Source: Ascidia mentula | Lineage: Eukaryota; Chordata; Ascidiacea; Phlebobranchia; Ascidiidae | Length of the DNA: 64,000 nt | Direction: 5' to 3' | Assembly (NCBI GenBank): GCA_947561715.1 | Contig: OX387197.1 | Span: 22,718,266-22,782,265 of the forward strand | In this document: piece by piece, positions 9,926-22,035 of the stretch | How the letters are laid out: every line of letters begins with the position of its first letter | Numbering within the stretch: position 1 is the stretch's first letter | The notes under the pieces: model-generated | What the model was told of the DNA's origin: nothing | Databases searched by the model: none | What the model saw: only the letters and a program-made list of their open reading frames with translations | Translations under genes and position numbers: made by a program

Positions 9926-11675
9926 TCTTGTTTCTAGCAGACGTTAAACTGAACACATTAAATATTGGACTCGTGTAAATTAAGAAATCCCTTTCAAACA
10001 GACGTACATTTATCTATGTTGTATGCCTCATAAGCTTCTCAGCCACATGGTCGTGTGTGTAAGGTTCGGGTCAGACTGCCAGTTTTATTGGGAAAATTTT
10101 CCACCAAAAAAAGGCACATCGTTTGCCCCAAAATAACGCGTGGACGCTGGATCATTGCAGAAACCCCGAAAATGGCTAAATGGGTTTAAATTTCCAGGAA
10201 TCAAAGTGGAGAGTTGCATTTTTTTTCAATAAAATATCAAATGTTACTACAAAACTTTGTGTCAACCCTTGAAAACCGCTTTTGTTTGTATGGAACTGAA
10301 GATGCTTAACAAAAAAGCGAAACATGTTATAGTAACTTTTCAAATTGAAATTAAAGTTTGACTTGTGTCAGGCGAAAGAAGTGTTGCTGGTTAGGTGGAT
10401 TTTGTGAAGGAAAAACACTTTCATTGTTAATCAAGAAAAGTTTGTACTGACCCTTTTATTACAATAATTTTTTACATTGCTAAAAAACAACAGAGGAAAT
10501 GGGACTATTTTTATATATAAAGGTAGCATCTAGGTCTGCAGTCAGTAAAAAATTTCTTCGTAAGTGACCTGCTACTAAGCTATTGCCCGTAGTTTGGGAA
10601 CCACCGTTTTGTTTAATCAGAACAGTTGTTCCGTGTCTCAGTTATCGGAAACCAAACACATTTTTACACCAAAAAAGGGATTGAAACTTCATTGCCATTT
10701 CTGTATCTGGGATTTCCAAATGTGGCCGTCAAATTTGTTTAGGCCATGCTTGTCTGAACTTCATATGGTTCAGTACCTCGATTTTGTCTGCCTCACAAAC
10801 CGCTAACCATTCATCCATTACTTCTGTAGTCCTCAAACACAGTGCAGTCGATTTTTGAACAGCGCTGTGAAAACCCCGCCGTACACATGCAGCTGCGGTG
10901 GTAAAGAACCGAGTCAAGTTTCAGGAGAAAGGGTGCGTGTCCGTACCCGACCAAAATACCACTTATTTCACATGTGTGCTATTTGCGAACATATGTATTT
11001 GTCGAATAAAATTAGATTGTTATTTCCTCCTTCTCTCCATACTTTCCTAAATTAAAAAAAAGAACTTTAACATGACAATCCTGCGTTTAACCCTCGAACA
11101 AGAAATATTGCAGATAATAAGGGAATTTATAGTATCGGGCAAATAACTAACAAGGAGTCATTGTCTAAAATAAAAAGGTAAATAATGATATTTCAAGGGT
11201 AGGATTTGCAAAGTAAGTCGATAATTAAAGTTTTTTTTATATAATTAGGCAAAGAACTAAAATGTGTGCTGACTATTTTTGAACAGTGGCACAAAAATCC
11301 CCAGGTACAACTATGCAGTTGTGCGTTACATACCGCGTGTCATATTTCAGGAAAGAACCCCGTCAACAACTTTCGGTACCATCTGCTTGCGAACATCGAA
11401 ACCCACAGAAGTTTCAAGATTTGTTTGCACGCTGTGCGACGGGAAAACTGTGCTCCCATTAGAATGCCACGGTTTATTTGCCTGTAGGCACGTTTCGAAA
11501 TGAGATCCGGCATTCCTTTTATTTGTAGTCATGGTCACAAATACCAGTGTTTAACTTCTCCATATGCAGCTCTCAATTTACAATGTATGAGATTTTTACT
11601 TTGACAATAGGGCATTTTGCGGTCTTTATTAATTTTCTTAACTTGGCCGTAAACCTTTCGATATCTTTTATGTAA
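9926..11675. other. Array spacer, 5' side of VWA copy 1; no recognised gene
   Basis: Repeated with small changes at about 15641-17385, 21440-23186 and 27194-28918. It holds a TATA-like motif (10511-10523), a weak internal duplication (10845-10995 against 11270-11395, sharing TTTTTGAACAG and TTTCAGGA-type blocks) and several plus-strand frames of 60-150 codons. These frames start without ATG or change length between units, so I do not call them genes. Unit 4 is clearly more diverged here than units 1-3. Confidence 0.55.
10511..10523. promoter_or_regulatory. TATA-like motif in unit 1, readable on both strands
   Basis: TTATATATAAAGG is kept in all four units. On the plus strand, CTGCAGTCAGT lies about 35 bp downstream as a possible initiator. 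On the minus strand, the same motif lies 586 bp upstream of the VWA start codon. Position and conservation are the only support. Confidence 0.3.
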
Positions 11676-11996
11676 ATCATTAGGTTTACAGGCTTCGCAG
11701 CCCAGGCATTGCAGCCTAGCTGGATCAGCCACTGTCAAACTCCCGCTAAAGTTTATACTCGCGACCCTGGGCTATCAATAGGCCCAACGCTCTACCAACT
11801 CAGAGACAAGAGCTCAGCTGTTTTACTGGTAATATTGTGGTTAAAGTACACTGCTGCGCAAGAGCACAACTTATCAGGCAAGTTCAAACCTAACCGGGAG
11901 CTTGATTTTTCAAATCTCGCTCCAACTTGTCAGGAAAAAGTGGCTGATCCAGCTAGGCTGCAATGCCTGGGCTGCGAAGCCTGTAAACTTAATGAT
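11676..11996. repeat. Inverted pair of SINE-like copies (57-bp arms), unit 1/2 junction
   Basis: Arms 11676-11732 and 11940-11996 are reverse complements with one mismatch, separated by 207 nt. The left copy is on the minus strand and retains a tRNA-like head to about 11812: CTCTGAGTTGGTAGAGCG resembles an A box with D-arm, GGGTCGCGAGT resembles a B box. The right copy is on the plus strand, lacks the head and continues with the element's tail. The pair would fold into a long hairpin if single-stranded. Confidence 0.85.
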
Positions 11997-13001
11997 CTTG
12001 TTACGATAGCTGTGATCGCCAAGTAAGGACCTGCGCAGTAGGGCGATCTTGCCAATCATGTAAGAAACATTACTGCGTTATCTTTTATGTTAACCTCTGA
12101 AATTTTTTTTTGAAATCTTTGAGTATATATTTGCTGTACATTACCAACGCATATTCCCACGCGTAGTTTTGTCGCTTTATCTCGGTTTTTGACTGTATAA
12201 CCTTTAATTTGTTCCTGCAGTATAATGGGGCCTACAATAAATTCACGAACCTCATGTTCACTTAACGAAAATCGTATTTTGTTTGAGTTTGATTCGTTTT
12301 TTTTTAAAACAAATTGTAAAGCATGTACGGAAATTCCAAAATCACTGCACCCGAACCTTTTGTTTAAAAAAGATTGTATATTTGTTGTTTTTCACCAGAA
12401 GAACGACAGATTTATATTTCATTATGATACCTGGTGGTCACAACCTATTTTCAGTTTTCAGCATTACTCCACCCGTTGTGTGGAAAAAGCTGTCAATCAA
12501 GGAATACAGGCACTAAATGATATTTGTTTTGTATTCTGTTTAAAATCTTTGTTTATGACATTTGATCAAATTATGTCATTTTCAGAAGCCTATCGCGACA
12601 AGACGAAGCATATGCATGTATCATATAACAACACGCTAACTATATTTACATTTCCTTCCATCCAAATTGAGAAGAGTTGTGTTTCACTGAATAGCAGAAT
12701 ATTGCGTATATAGCATTAGTATGCAACAAAGATGTGGTTGTAAGAGAAAGGAGCTTCACCACATAAAACATGGTTTTAGGAAATAAGTCAGATTTATCGC
12801 AAGCAATTATTTTTTCCACCAACTGTCTGTTTGCTAGCATTGGAAATTGAAATCATCTGTATGTACAGCACCGAAACGTTTCTAACGTGTGGTTAAATGT
12901 TTCACTCATGTTAGCGTTTGTTTTTTAACAACAAAGCGTGCACATGTTACATGGATACATTTTGTACAATAAATGCACGTTTACTGCATTTACTCGTAAA
13001 A
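11997..13001. other. Array spacer, 3' side of VWA copy 2; open frame of doubtful meaning
   Basis: Equivalent to 6571-7279, 17707-18713 and 23508-24547. A plus-strand ATG frame runs 12225-12713 (162 codons) in units 2 and 3, is cut to 113 codons in unit 4 and is disrupted by deletions in unit 1. It matches no domain I know. Because it is lost in two of four recent copies while the VWA frame survives in all, I regard it as non-coding. Confidence 0.5.
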
Positions 13002-15640
13002 CTACGGTCTGCAGTTGTTGTAACTTTTCTTCCACTTCTGAAACTCCAGATGCCAAAGTTGTAATGCTTCTCGATACTCCCTGCGCCAAACGATATGGTA
13101 AAAAATAAAAAAGTTAATGGAATTATATTCGATGTACCTCATAAGCGCTCCATGACAGTTCTCCGGTGGTGGTGTGCTTGTGATTGGTTCCGACGTTGCT
13201 TGAAGATAAAACGTTACAAATTTGTAAAAGTATCTCACAAATTTGTAGGCTATATGTTACTATTTGTATTTGTATATGTATAATGGTGATGTAAAGCAAC
13301 AAATTATATTCAGTTCTGTGACAAACTGTTCACATTATACCTGTGTACGAAGGAAATGTTGGATCACTTGTAGTCATGGCTGGAGTAGAGTATGGTGACG
13401 TCACAGTACTGGTTGGTTCTGTATTTTAAAATTTTTTAACTTTAAATCACAGCAAATGTTCCCTGGCGGTTTAATAGGAATCTATAAGCTCGGAAGCAAA
13501 TATGTGGCACATACAGGTCAAACGGTTTACTGTGCAAATGTCTGGCCCTTAAACAAGTTTTGAATCAAAAATTAAGTACGCCTATACACTAACCATAAGG
13601 ACATGTGGGAACTACTTCAGAATATATAGCATCAAAAACACTCGAGAGCGACCCATAGTTTCCTGGTGTAAACACTCTTGAATTGTCTGTTCCTCCGTTG
13701 GCGCTAGTTGCTAGTTGAGACGTATCGACACCACTTCCAATACCGACAGCATACACGGTTACGTTGTTTGAGTTTGTGAGAACATAACTATAAAAAAAAT
13801 TATTGTTATTTTTTTCACTAACAGACAAATTCAGGTTAACAAAGCACGAAGAAATTAAATATTTTATGGTCAATACATTTTTACAAACAGTTTTCGACTC
13901 ACATATCATTCAGCCTTCTCCAGTCTGTTGCATCACCATCAGTGAGCAGAATTACAACTTTTTTGGACTGTCTTACACCCTGAAAGTTAATCTGCACAGA
14001 AAAGAAAAGAAGTAAAAAGAAGTTTTTTTTGTTTGATGAAAATGACTGCCTCAAAGATAAAGAACATTATGTTGCTGACGCTGCCAGACATAATGTTCGG
14101 TCAGGAAAAAGGCCTTCTGCCAAAAACTATTCATTAGGTTTACGTTTCGGCCGTTTTGACAAGAAATAATGTTTGCACTTACGCGCGTTATTCTCATGAA
14201 GGCCTATAATCAACGTAACACCGATTTAATCAATATTTTTTTTCTGAGGAGCTTTTGAATTAACTGAAGATATACAACTTGGTCTATTACTGTTAGTACG
14301 ATTTTTATTCGTCGGAAAGCAACCTCATTATTAGTGTTGGGATTAATTTTGTATCACAAAACCCCCTCCAGTGCGTTTGTCTTATTGAAGTTTATCCGCT
14401 TCTGAAGCAAAGGGGGTTGTGTGGTATAGTGTAACGTAACCGGTATGCTACCTTCTGTCTACGTTTTGCCGCTTTTTGTAAAGCGCGCAAAATCATGCGC
14501 GCAAATATCCAGAATATCAAATTTTCGAAATACTTAAAATACGTTGCTGGTCACTAGTCCCCGGGCGAGCTTCGTAACACTCATCAGCATATGGTTTGAT
14601 TTGCGCTGGTTCAATTTTTAACATACCTTCACAACTCTTTCTATTGCCGTTGCTGTGTAAGTGTTCGCTGCTTTAATGTGTGACATGTTTCTCACTGCTT
14701 CGGTGAAACATGAGCGAGATTTGCAATCTCCAAGATTGGTTGGAGAGCGGTAGTATTGGGGCAGGTTGCTTGCATAGTCAAGGCTGAAAGAAATAGATTT
14801 TTTGCCATCTTTAAATTTACAGTAAAATTAATTTTGATATTTATACTTGAAGGGGTTATTTTGTCCGTATTGTAGTATTCCAACTTGTAAGCATGATTGA
14901 ATAGCTGGATGGAAGACTGCTGAAGAATTAATTAACGCTTGCTTTAATGTTCCGAACTCTGAATCGCTGACGGAACCTGAGCTGTCCACCAAGAACACCA
15001 AATTGACGTCAGGTGATTCAGCTGAAGCTAAACAATACAGAAAGATTGGGTATACATGTAATTTGCGTAGAGCATTTTTTAAACTGTGCGATCCTTTTTC
15101 ACTTAAAAGCCAACTATAAAAAATTTTTTCTATAGGTTTAAATAAAGAATGAGCGCTGTTGACAACATTGAAAAAGAAAAATTGCTGCAATAAAGCGTGT
15201 TATGGGCAAAGTCTTATTTTTCATTTTGCATCCTTTGAATGAGTGTTCAATTAGAAGTAACAGGTATTTGTAATCGGATCTACCAAATGTGAAAAACGAA
15301 ACAATAGAATAAAATGGTACGCTAACTATAGTTAGGCATTTTGCACTTAACATACCGTACAAAACAAAAAATAAAGCGGATGTTCACGCAGTTAAATTTA
15401 TGACACAATCAAGAAATAAACCGCTTTAACAAGCGCATCACCATCGCTGTGCATAATGCACCGAGGCGTGACCCCAACAGCATGGTAATTCGGTCTCAAA
15501 TTCGAGATTTATGAAGTTACGCCCGAACCCTATAGGGTTGGTAACAGTAAATGTTCACCCCGTCGCGAAATTCACTTACCTGCGGGAGCAATTATTCCAC
15601 AGATTAGAGCTGCTGCACAAACAAATACAGAACCAAGCAT
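13002..15640 (-). CDS. Secreted VWA-domain protein, copy 2 (eight exons)
   Basis: Minus-strand exons: 15580-15640, 14847-15027, 14627-14783, 13903-13979, 13594-13787, 13341-13418, 13138-13198, 13002-13080. The lengths equal those of copy 1 exactly, and the frame is open (295 residues, TAG). Signal peptide, MIDAS residues (DSSGS, TYTATA, LLTDGD) and Thr/Ser/Pro linker are all kept. The main oddity is exon 3. Where copy 1 reads SNRTDFYR this copy reads SNLPQYYR, seven base changes in 21 nt within an otherwise almost identical gene; a possible N-glycosylation site (NRT) is lost. Other changes are scattered, e.g. Val to Ala in exon 2, Pro to Ser and Ile to Phe in the linker. Role inferred as for copy 1. 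Confidence 0.87.
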
Positions 15641-16222
15641 TCTTGTTTCTAGCAGACGTTAAACTGAACACATTAAATATTGGACTCGTGTAAATTAAGA
15701 AATCCCTTTCAAACAGACGTACATTTATCTATGTTGTATGCCTCATAAGCTTCTCAGCCACATGGTCGTGTGTAAGGTTCGGGTCAGACTGCCAGTTTTA
15801 TTGGGAAAATTTTCCACCAAAAAAAGGCACATCGTTTGCCCCAAAATAACGCGTGGACGCTGGATCATTGCAGAAACCCCGAAAATGGCTAAATGGGTTT
15901 AAATTTCCAGGAATCAAAGTGGAGAGTTGCATTTTTTTCAATAAAATATCAAATGTTACTACAAAACTTTGTGTCAACCCTTGAAAACCGCTTTTGTTTG
16001 TATGGAACTGAAGATGCTTAACAAAAAAGCGAAACATGTTATAGTAACTTTTCAAATTGAAATTAAAGTTTGACTTGTGTCAGGCGAAAGAAGTGTTGCT
16101 GGTTAGGTGGATTTTGTGAAGGAAAAACACTTTCATTGTTAATCAAGAAAAGTTTGTACTGACCCTTTTATTACAATAATTTTTTACATTGCTAAAAAAC
16201 AACAGAGGAAATGGGAGTATTT

Positions 16223-16235
16223 TTATATATAAAGG
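16223..16235. promoter_or_regulatory. TATA-like motif in unit 2
   Basis: Same TTATATATAAAGG as in unit 1, at the same relative place, 583 bp upstream of the VWA copy 2 start codon. Confidence 0.3.
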
Positions 16236-17385
16236 TAGCATCTAGGTCTGCAGTCAGTAAAAAATTTCTTCGTAAGTGACCTGCTACTAAGCTATTGCCC
16301 GTAGTTTGGGAACCACCGTTTTGTTTAATCAGAACAGTTGTTCCCTGTCTCAGTTATCGGAAACCAAACACATTTTTACACCAAAAAAGGGATTGAAACT
16401 TCATTGCCATTTCTGTATCTAGGATTTCCAAATGTGGCCGTCAAATTTGTTTAGGCCATGCTTGTCTGAACTTCATGGTTCAGTACGTCGATTTTGCGTG
16501 CATCACAAACCGCTGACCATTCATCCATTACTTCTGTAGTCCTCAAACACAGTGCAGTCGATTTTTAAGCAGCGCCATGAAAACCCCGCCGTACACATGC
16601 AGCTGCGGTGTTAAAGAACCGAGTCAAGTTTCAGGAGAAAGGGTGCGTGTCCGTACCCGACCAAAATACCACTTATTTCACATGTGTGCTATTTGCGAAC
16701 ATATGTATTTGTCGAATAAAATTAGATTGTTATTTCCTCCTTCTCTCCATACTTTCCTAAATTAAAAAAAAGAACTTTAACATGACAATCCTGCGTTTAA
16801 CCCTCGAACAAGAAATATTGCAGATAATAAGGGAATTTATAGTATCGGGCAAATAACTAACAAGGAGTCATTGTCTAAAATAAAAAGGTAAATAATGATA
16901 TTTCAAGGGTAGGATTTGCAAAGTAAGTCGATAATTAAAGTTTTTTTTATATAATTAGGCAAAGAACTAAAATGTGTGCTGACTATTTTTGAACAGTGGC
17001 ACAAAAATCCCCAGGTACAACTATGCAGTTGTGCGTTACATACCGCGTGTCATATTTCAGGAAAGAACCCCGTCAACAACTTTCGGTACCATCTGCTTGC
17101 GAACATCGAAACCCACAGAAGTTTCAAGATTTGTTTGCACGCTGTGCGACGGGAAAACTGTGCTCCCATTAGAATGCCACGGTTTATTTGCCTGTAGGCA
17201 CGTTTCGAAATGAGATCCGGCATTCCTTTTATTTGTAGTCATGGTCACAAATACCAGTGTTTAACTTCTCCATATGCAGCTCTCAATTTACAATGTATGA
17301 GATTTTTACTTTGACAATAGGGCATTTTGCGGTCTTTATTAATTTTCTTAACTTGGCCGTAAACCTTTCGATATCTTTTATGTAA

Positions 17386-17706
17386 ATCATTAGGTTTACA
17401 GGCTTCGCAGCCCAGGCATTGCAGCCTAGCTGGATCAGCCACTGTCAAACTCCCGCTAAAGTTTATACTCGCGACCCTGGGCTATCAATAGGCCCAACGC
17501 TCTACCAACTCAGAGACAAGAGCTCAGCTGTTTTACTGGTAATATTGTGGTTAAAGTACACTGCTGCGCAAGAGCACAACTTATCAGGCAAGTTCAAACC
17601 TAACCGGGAGCTTGATTTTTCAAATCTCGCTCCAACTTGTCAGGAAAAAGTGGCTGATCCAGCTAGGCTGCAATGCCTGGGCTGCGAAGCCTGTAAACTT
17701 AATGAT
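17386..17706. repeat. Inverted pair of SINE-like copies, unit 2/3 junction
   Basis: Arms 17386-17442 and 17650-17706, identical in arrangement to the pair at 11676-11996, including the tRNA-like head in the loop. Confidence 0.85.
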
Positions 17707-18713
17707 CTTGTTACGATAGCTGTGATCGCCAAGTAAGGACCTGCGCAGTAGGGCGATCTTGCCAATCATGTAAGAAACATTACTGCGTTATCTTTTATGT
17801 TAACCTCTGAAATTTTTTTTTGAAATCTTTGAGTATATATTTGCTGTACATTACCAACGCATATTCCCACGCGTAGTTTTGTCGCTTTATCTCGGTTTTT
17901 GACTGTATAACCTTTAATTTGTTCCTGCAGTATAATGGGGCCTACAATAAATTCACGAACCTCATGTTCACTTAACGAAAATCGTATTTTGTTTGAGTTT
18001 GAGTCGTTTTTTTTTAAAACAAATTGTAAAGCATGCACGGAAATTCCAAAATCACTGCACCCGAACCTTTTGTTTAAAAAAGATTGTATATTTGTTGTTT
18101 TTCACCAGAAGAACGACAGATTTATATTTCATTATGATACCTGGTGGTCACAACCTATTTTCAGTTTTCAGCATTACTCCACCCGTTGTGTGGAAAAAGC
18201 TGTCAATCAAGGAATACAGGCACTAAATGATATTTGTTTTGTATTCTGTTTAAAATCTTTGTTTATGACATTTGATCAAATTATGTCATTTTCAGAAGCC
18301 TATCGCGACAAGACGAAGCATATGCATGTATCATATAACAACACGCTAACTATATTTACATTTCCTTCCATCCAAATTGAGAAGAGTTGTGTTTCACTGA
18401 ATAGCAGAATATTGCGTATATAGCATTAGTATGCAACAAAGATGTGGTTGTAAGAGAAAGGAGCTTCACCACATAAAACATGGTTTTAGGAAATAAGTCA
18501 GATTTATCGCAAGCAATTATTTTTTCCACCAACTGTCTGTTTGCTAGCATTGGAAATTGAAACCATATTTATGTACAACACCGAAACGTTTCTATAAAAT
18601 GTGTGGTGGAAAGTTTCACTCGTGTTAGCGTAAGCTTTAACAACAAAACGTGCACATGTTACATGGATACATTTTGTACAATAAATGCACGTTTACTGCA
18701 TTTACTCGTAAAA

Positions 18714-21439
18714 CTAAGGTCTGCAGTTGTTGTAACTTTTCTTCCACTTCTGAAACTCCAGATGCCAAAGTTGTAATGCTTCCCGATACTCCCTGCGCCA
18801 AACGATATGGTAAAAAATAAAAAAGTTAATGGAATTATATTCGATGTACCTCATAAGCGCTCCATGACAGTTCTCCGGTGGTGGTGTGCTTGTGATTGGT
18901 TCCGACGTTGCTTGAATATAAAACGTTACAAATTTGTAAAAGTATCTCACAAATTTGTAGGCTATATGTTACTATTTGTATAAGTATAATGGTGATGTAA
19001 AGCAACAAATTATATTCAGTTCTGTGACAAACTGTTGACATTATACCTGTGTACGAAGGAAATGTTGGATCACTTGTAGTCATGGCTGGAGTAGGGTATG
19101 GTGACGTCACAGTACTGGTTGGTTCTGTATTTTAAAATTTTTTAACTTTAAATCACAGCAAATGTTCCCTGGCGGTTTAATAGGAATCTATAAGCTTGGA
19201 AGCAAATATGTGGGAGATACAGGTCAAACGGTTTACTGTGCAAATGTCTGGCCCTTAAACAAGTTTTAAATTAAAAATTAAGTATGCCTATACACTAACC
19301 ATAAGGACATGTGGGAACTACTTCAGAATATATAGCATCAAAAACACTCGAGAGCGACCCATAGTTTCCTGGTGTAAACACTCTTGAATTGTCTGTTCCT
19401 CCGTTGGCGCTAGTTGCTAGTTGAGACGTATCGACACCACTTCCAATACCGACAGCATACACGGTTACGTTGTTTGAGTTCGTGAGAACATAACTATAAA
19501 AAAAATTATGGTTATTTTTTTCACTAACAGACAAATTCAGGTTAACAAAGCACGAAGAAATTAAATATTTTATGGTCAATACATTTTTACAAACAGTTTT
19601 CGACTCACATATCATTCAGCCTTCTCCAGTCTGTTGCATCACCATCAGTGAGCAGAATTACAACTTTTTTGGACTGTCTTACACCCTGAAGGTTAATCTG
19701 CACAGAAAAGAAAAGAAGTAAAAAGAAGTTTTTTTTGTTTAATGAAAATGTCTCTTAATAGCTGCCTCAAAGATAAACAACATTATGTTGCTGACGCTGC
19801 CAGACATAATGTTCGGTCAGGAAAAAGGCCTTCTGGCAAAAACTATTCATTAGATCTACGTTTCGGCCTTTTTGACAAGAAATAATGTTTGCAATTACGC
19901 GCGTTATTGTCATGAAGGCCTGTAATCAACGTAACGCCGATTTAATCAATATTATTTTTCTGAGGAGCTTTTGAATTAACTGAAGATATACAACATGGTC
20001 TATTACTGTTAGTACGATTTTTATTCGTCGGAAAGCAACCTCATTATCAGTGTAGGGATGTGTGAATGGAAATATTCCTATAATTTTGTATCACAAAACC
20101 CCCTCCAGTGTGTTTGTCTTATTGAAATTTATATCCGCTTCTGGAGGGCGGTTGTGTGGTGGAGTGTAACGTAGCCGATACGCTGCCTTCTGTCTATGTT
20201 TTGCCACTTTGTGTAAAGTGTTCCTGGATTTGTTTTTGGTGTTCAAGACACGCTCGTACAATAAGGAGCAACTCGTTTCATGCGCGCAAATATCCAGAAC
20301 ATCAAATTTTCGAAATACTCAAAAAACGTTGCTGGACACCAGTCGCCGGGCGAGCTTCGTAACACTCATCAGCATATGGTTTGATTTGCGCTGGTTCAAT
20401 TTTTAACATACCTTCACAACTCTTTCTATTGCCGTCGCTGTGTAAGTGTTCGCTGCTTTAATGTGTGACATGTTTCTCACTGCTTCGGTGAAACATGAGC
20501 GAGATTTGCAATCTCCAAGATTGGTTGGAGAGCGGTAGAAGTCGGTCCGATTACTTGCATAGTCAAGGCTGAAAGAAATAGATTTTTTGCCATCTTTAAA
20601 TTTACAGTGAAATTAATTTTGATATTTATACTTGAAGGGGTTATTTTGTCCGTATTGTAGTATTCCAACTTGTAAGCATGATTGAATAGTTGGATGGAAG
20701 ACTGCTGAAGAATTAATTAACACTTGCTTTAATGTTCCGAACTCTGAATCGCTGACGGAACCTGAGCTGTCCACCAAGAACACCAAATTGACGTCAGGTG
20801 ATTCAGCTGAAGCTAAACAATACAGAAAGATTGCTGGGCATACATGTAATTTGCGTAAAGATTTTTTTAACTATGCGATATTTTTCACTTGAAAGCCAAC
20901 AATGAAAAGATATTCTCCATAGGTTTATATAAACAGTGAGCCCTGTTTGCAACATTGAAAAAAAAATTGCTGCAATAAAGCGTGTTATGGGCAAAGTCTT
21001 ATTTTTTACACCGAGCGTTGTTTCATTTTGCATCCTTTAAATAGTGTTTAATTAGAAGTAACAGATTTGTAATCGGATCTACCAAATGTGAAAAACGAAA
21101 CAATAGAATAAAATGGTACGCTAACTATAGTTAGGCATTTTGTTCTTAACATACCGTACAAAACAAAAAATAAAGCGGATGTTCACACAGTTAAATTTGT
21201 GACACAATCAAGAAATAAACCGCTTTAACAAGCGCATCATCATCGCCGTGCATAATGCACTGAGGCGTGACCCCAACAGCATGGTAACTCGGTGTCAAAT
21301 TCGAAATTTATGAAATTACGCCCGAACCCTATAGGGTTGGTAACAGTAAATGTTCACACCGTCGCGAAATTCACTTACCCGCGGGAGCAATTGTTCCACA
21401 GATAAGAGCTGCTGCACAAACAAATACAGAACCAAGCAT
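18714..21439 (-). CDS. Secreted VWA-domain protein, copy 3 (eight exons)
   Basis: Minus-strand exons: 21379-21439, 20632-20812, 20412-20568, 19609-19685, 19300-19493, 19047-19124, 18850-18910, 18714-18792. Exon lengths match copy 1, the frame is open (295 residues, TAG) and splice signals are kept. Signal peptide differs by one residue (CGTIAPA for CGIIAPA). Exon 2 has Ala to Thr in HPTIQS; exon 3 keeps the NRTDFYR form. Two changes in exon 8 relative to copy 1 (CGA to CGG, CCG to CCT) are silent in the chosen frame, which supports it. The intron between exons 3 and 4 is longer than in the other copies. Function as inferred for copy 1. Confidence 0.87.
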
Positions 21440-22022
21440 TCTTGTTTCTAGCAGACGTTAAACTGAACACATTAAATATTGGACAAGTGTAAATTAAGAA
21501 ATCCCTTTCAAACAGACGTACATTTATCTATGTTGTATGCCTCATAAGCTTCTCAGCCACATGGTCGTGTGTAAGGTTCGGGTCAGACTGCCAGTTTTAT
21601 TGGGAAAATTTTCCACCAAAAAAAGGCACATCGTTTGCCCCAAAATAACGCGTGGACGCTGGATCATTGCAGAAACCCCGAAAATGGCTAAATGGGTTTA
21701 AATTTCCAGGAATCAAAGTGGAGAGTTGCATTTTTTTTCAATAAAATATCAAATGTTACTACAAAACTTTGTGTCAACCCTTGAAAACCGCTTTTGTTTG
21801 TATGGAACTGAAGATGCTTAACAAAAAAGCGAAACATGTTATAGTAACTTTTCAAATTGAAATTAAAGTTTGACTTGTGTCAGGCGAAAGAAGTGTTGCT
21901 GGTTAGGTGCATTTCGTGAAGGAAAAACACTTTCATTGTTAATCAAGAAAAGTTTGTACTGACCCTTTTATTACAATAATTTTTTACATTGCTAAAAAAC
22001 AACAGAGGAAATGGGACTATTT

Positions 22023-22035
22023 TTATATATAAAGG
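22023..22035. promoter_or_regulatory. TATA-like motif in unit 3
   Basis: TTATATATAAAGG at the conserved position, 584 bp upstream of the VWA copy 3 start codon. Confidence 0.3.

Larger units (their letters stand above)
6350..11939. repeat. Tandem unit 1 of the VWA gene array
   Basis: First of four direct repeats of 5.6-5.8 kb. It contains VWA gene copy 1, a TATA-like motif and a SINE-like inverted pair. Compared with units 2-4 it lacks two segments near 6652 and 6715 (about 32 and 122 bp). Its left end resembles that of unit 4 more than those of units 2 and 3, for example CTCTCGATATTTAC near 6886. Confidence 0.92.
11940..17649. repeat. Tandem unit 2 of the VWA gene array
   Basis: 5710 bp. 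Its right part from about 16577 is essentially identical to that of unit 1, and its left part to that of unit 3, which points to recent unequal exchange or conversion. It contains VWA copy 2. Confidence 0.93.

Noticed and set aside
11741-11812. Functional tRNA gene
   Set aside because: Only degenerate A-box and B-box resemblance, an oversized anticodon loop and no paired acceptor stem; better read as the head of a SINE-like repeat.
12225-12713. 162-codon plus-strand frame in units 2 and 3
   Set aside because: It is truncated in unit 4 and deleted through in unit 1 while the VWA gene stays intact in all four; composition is Phe/Lys-rich without a domain.
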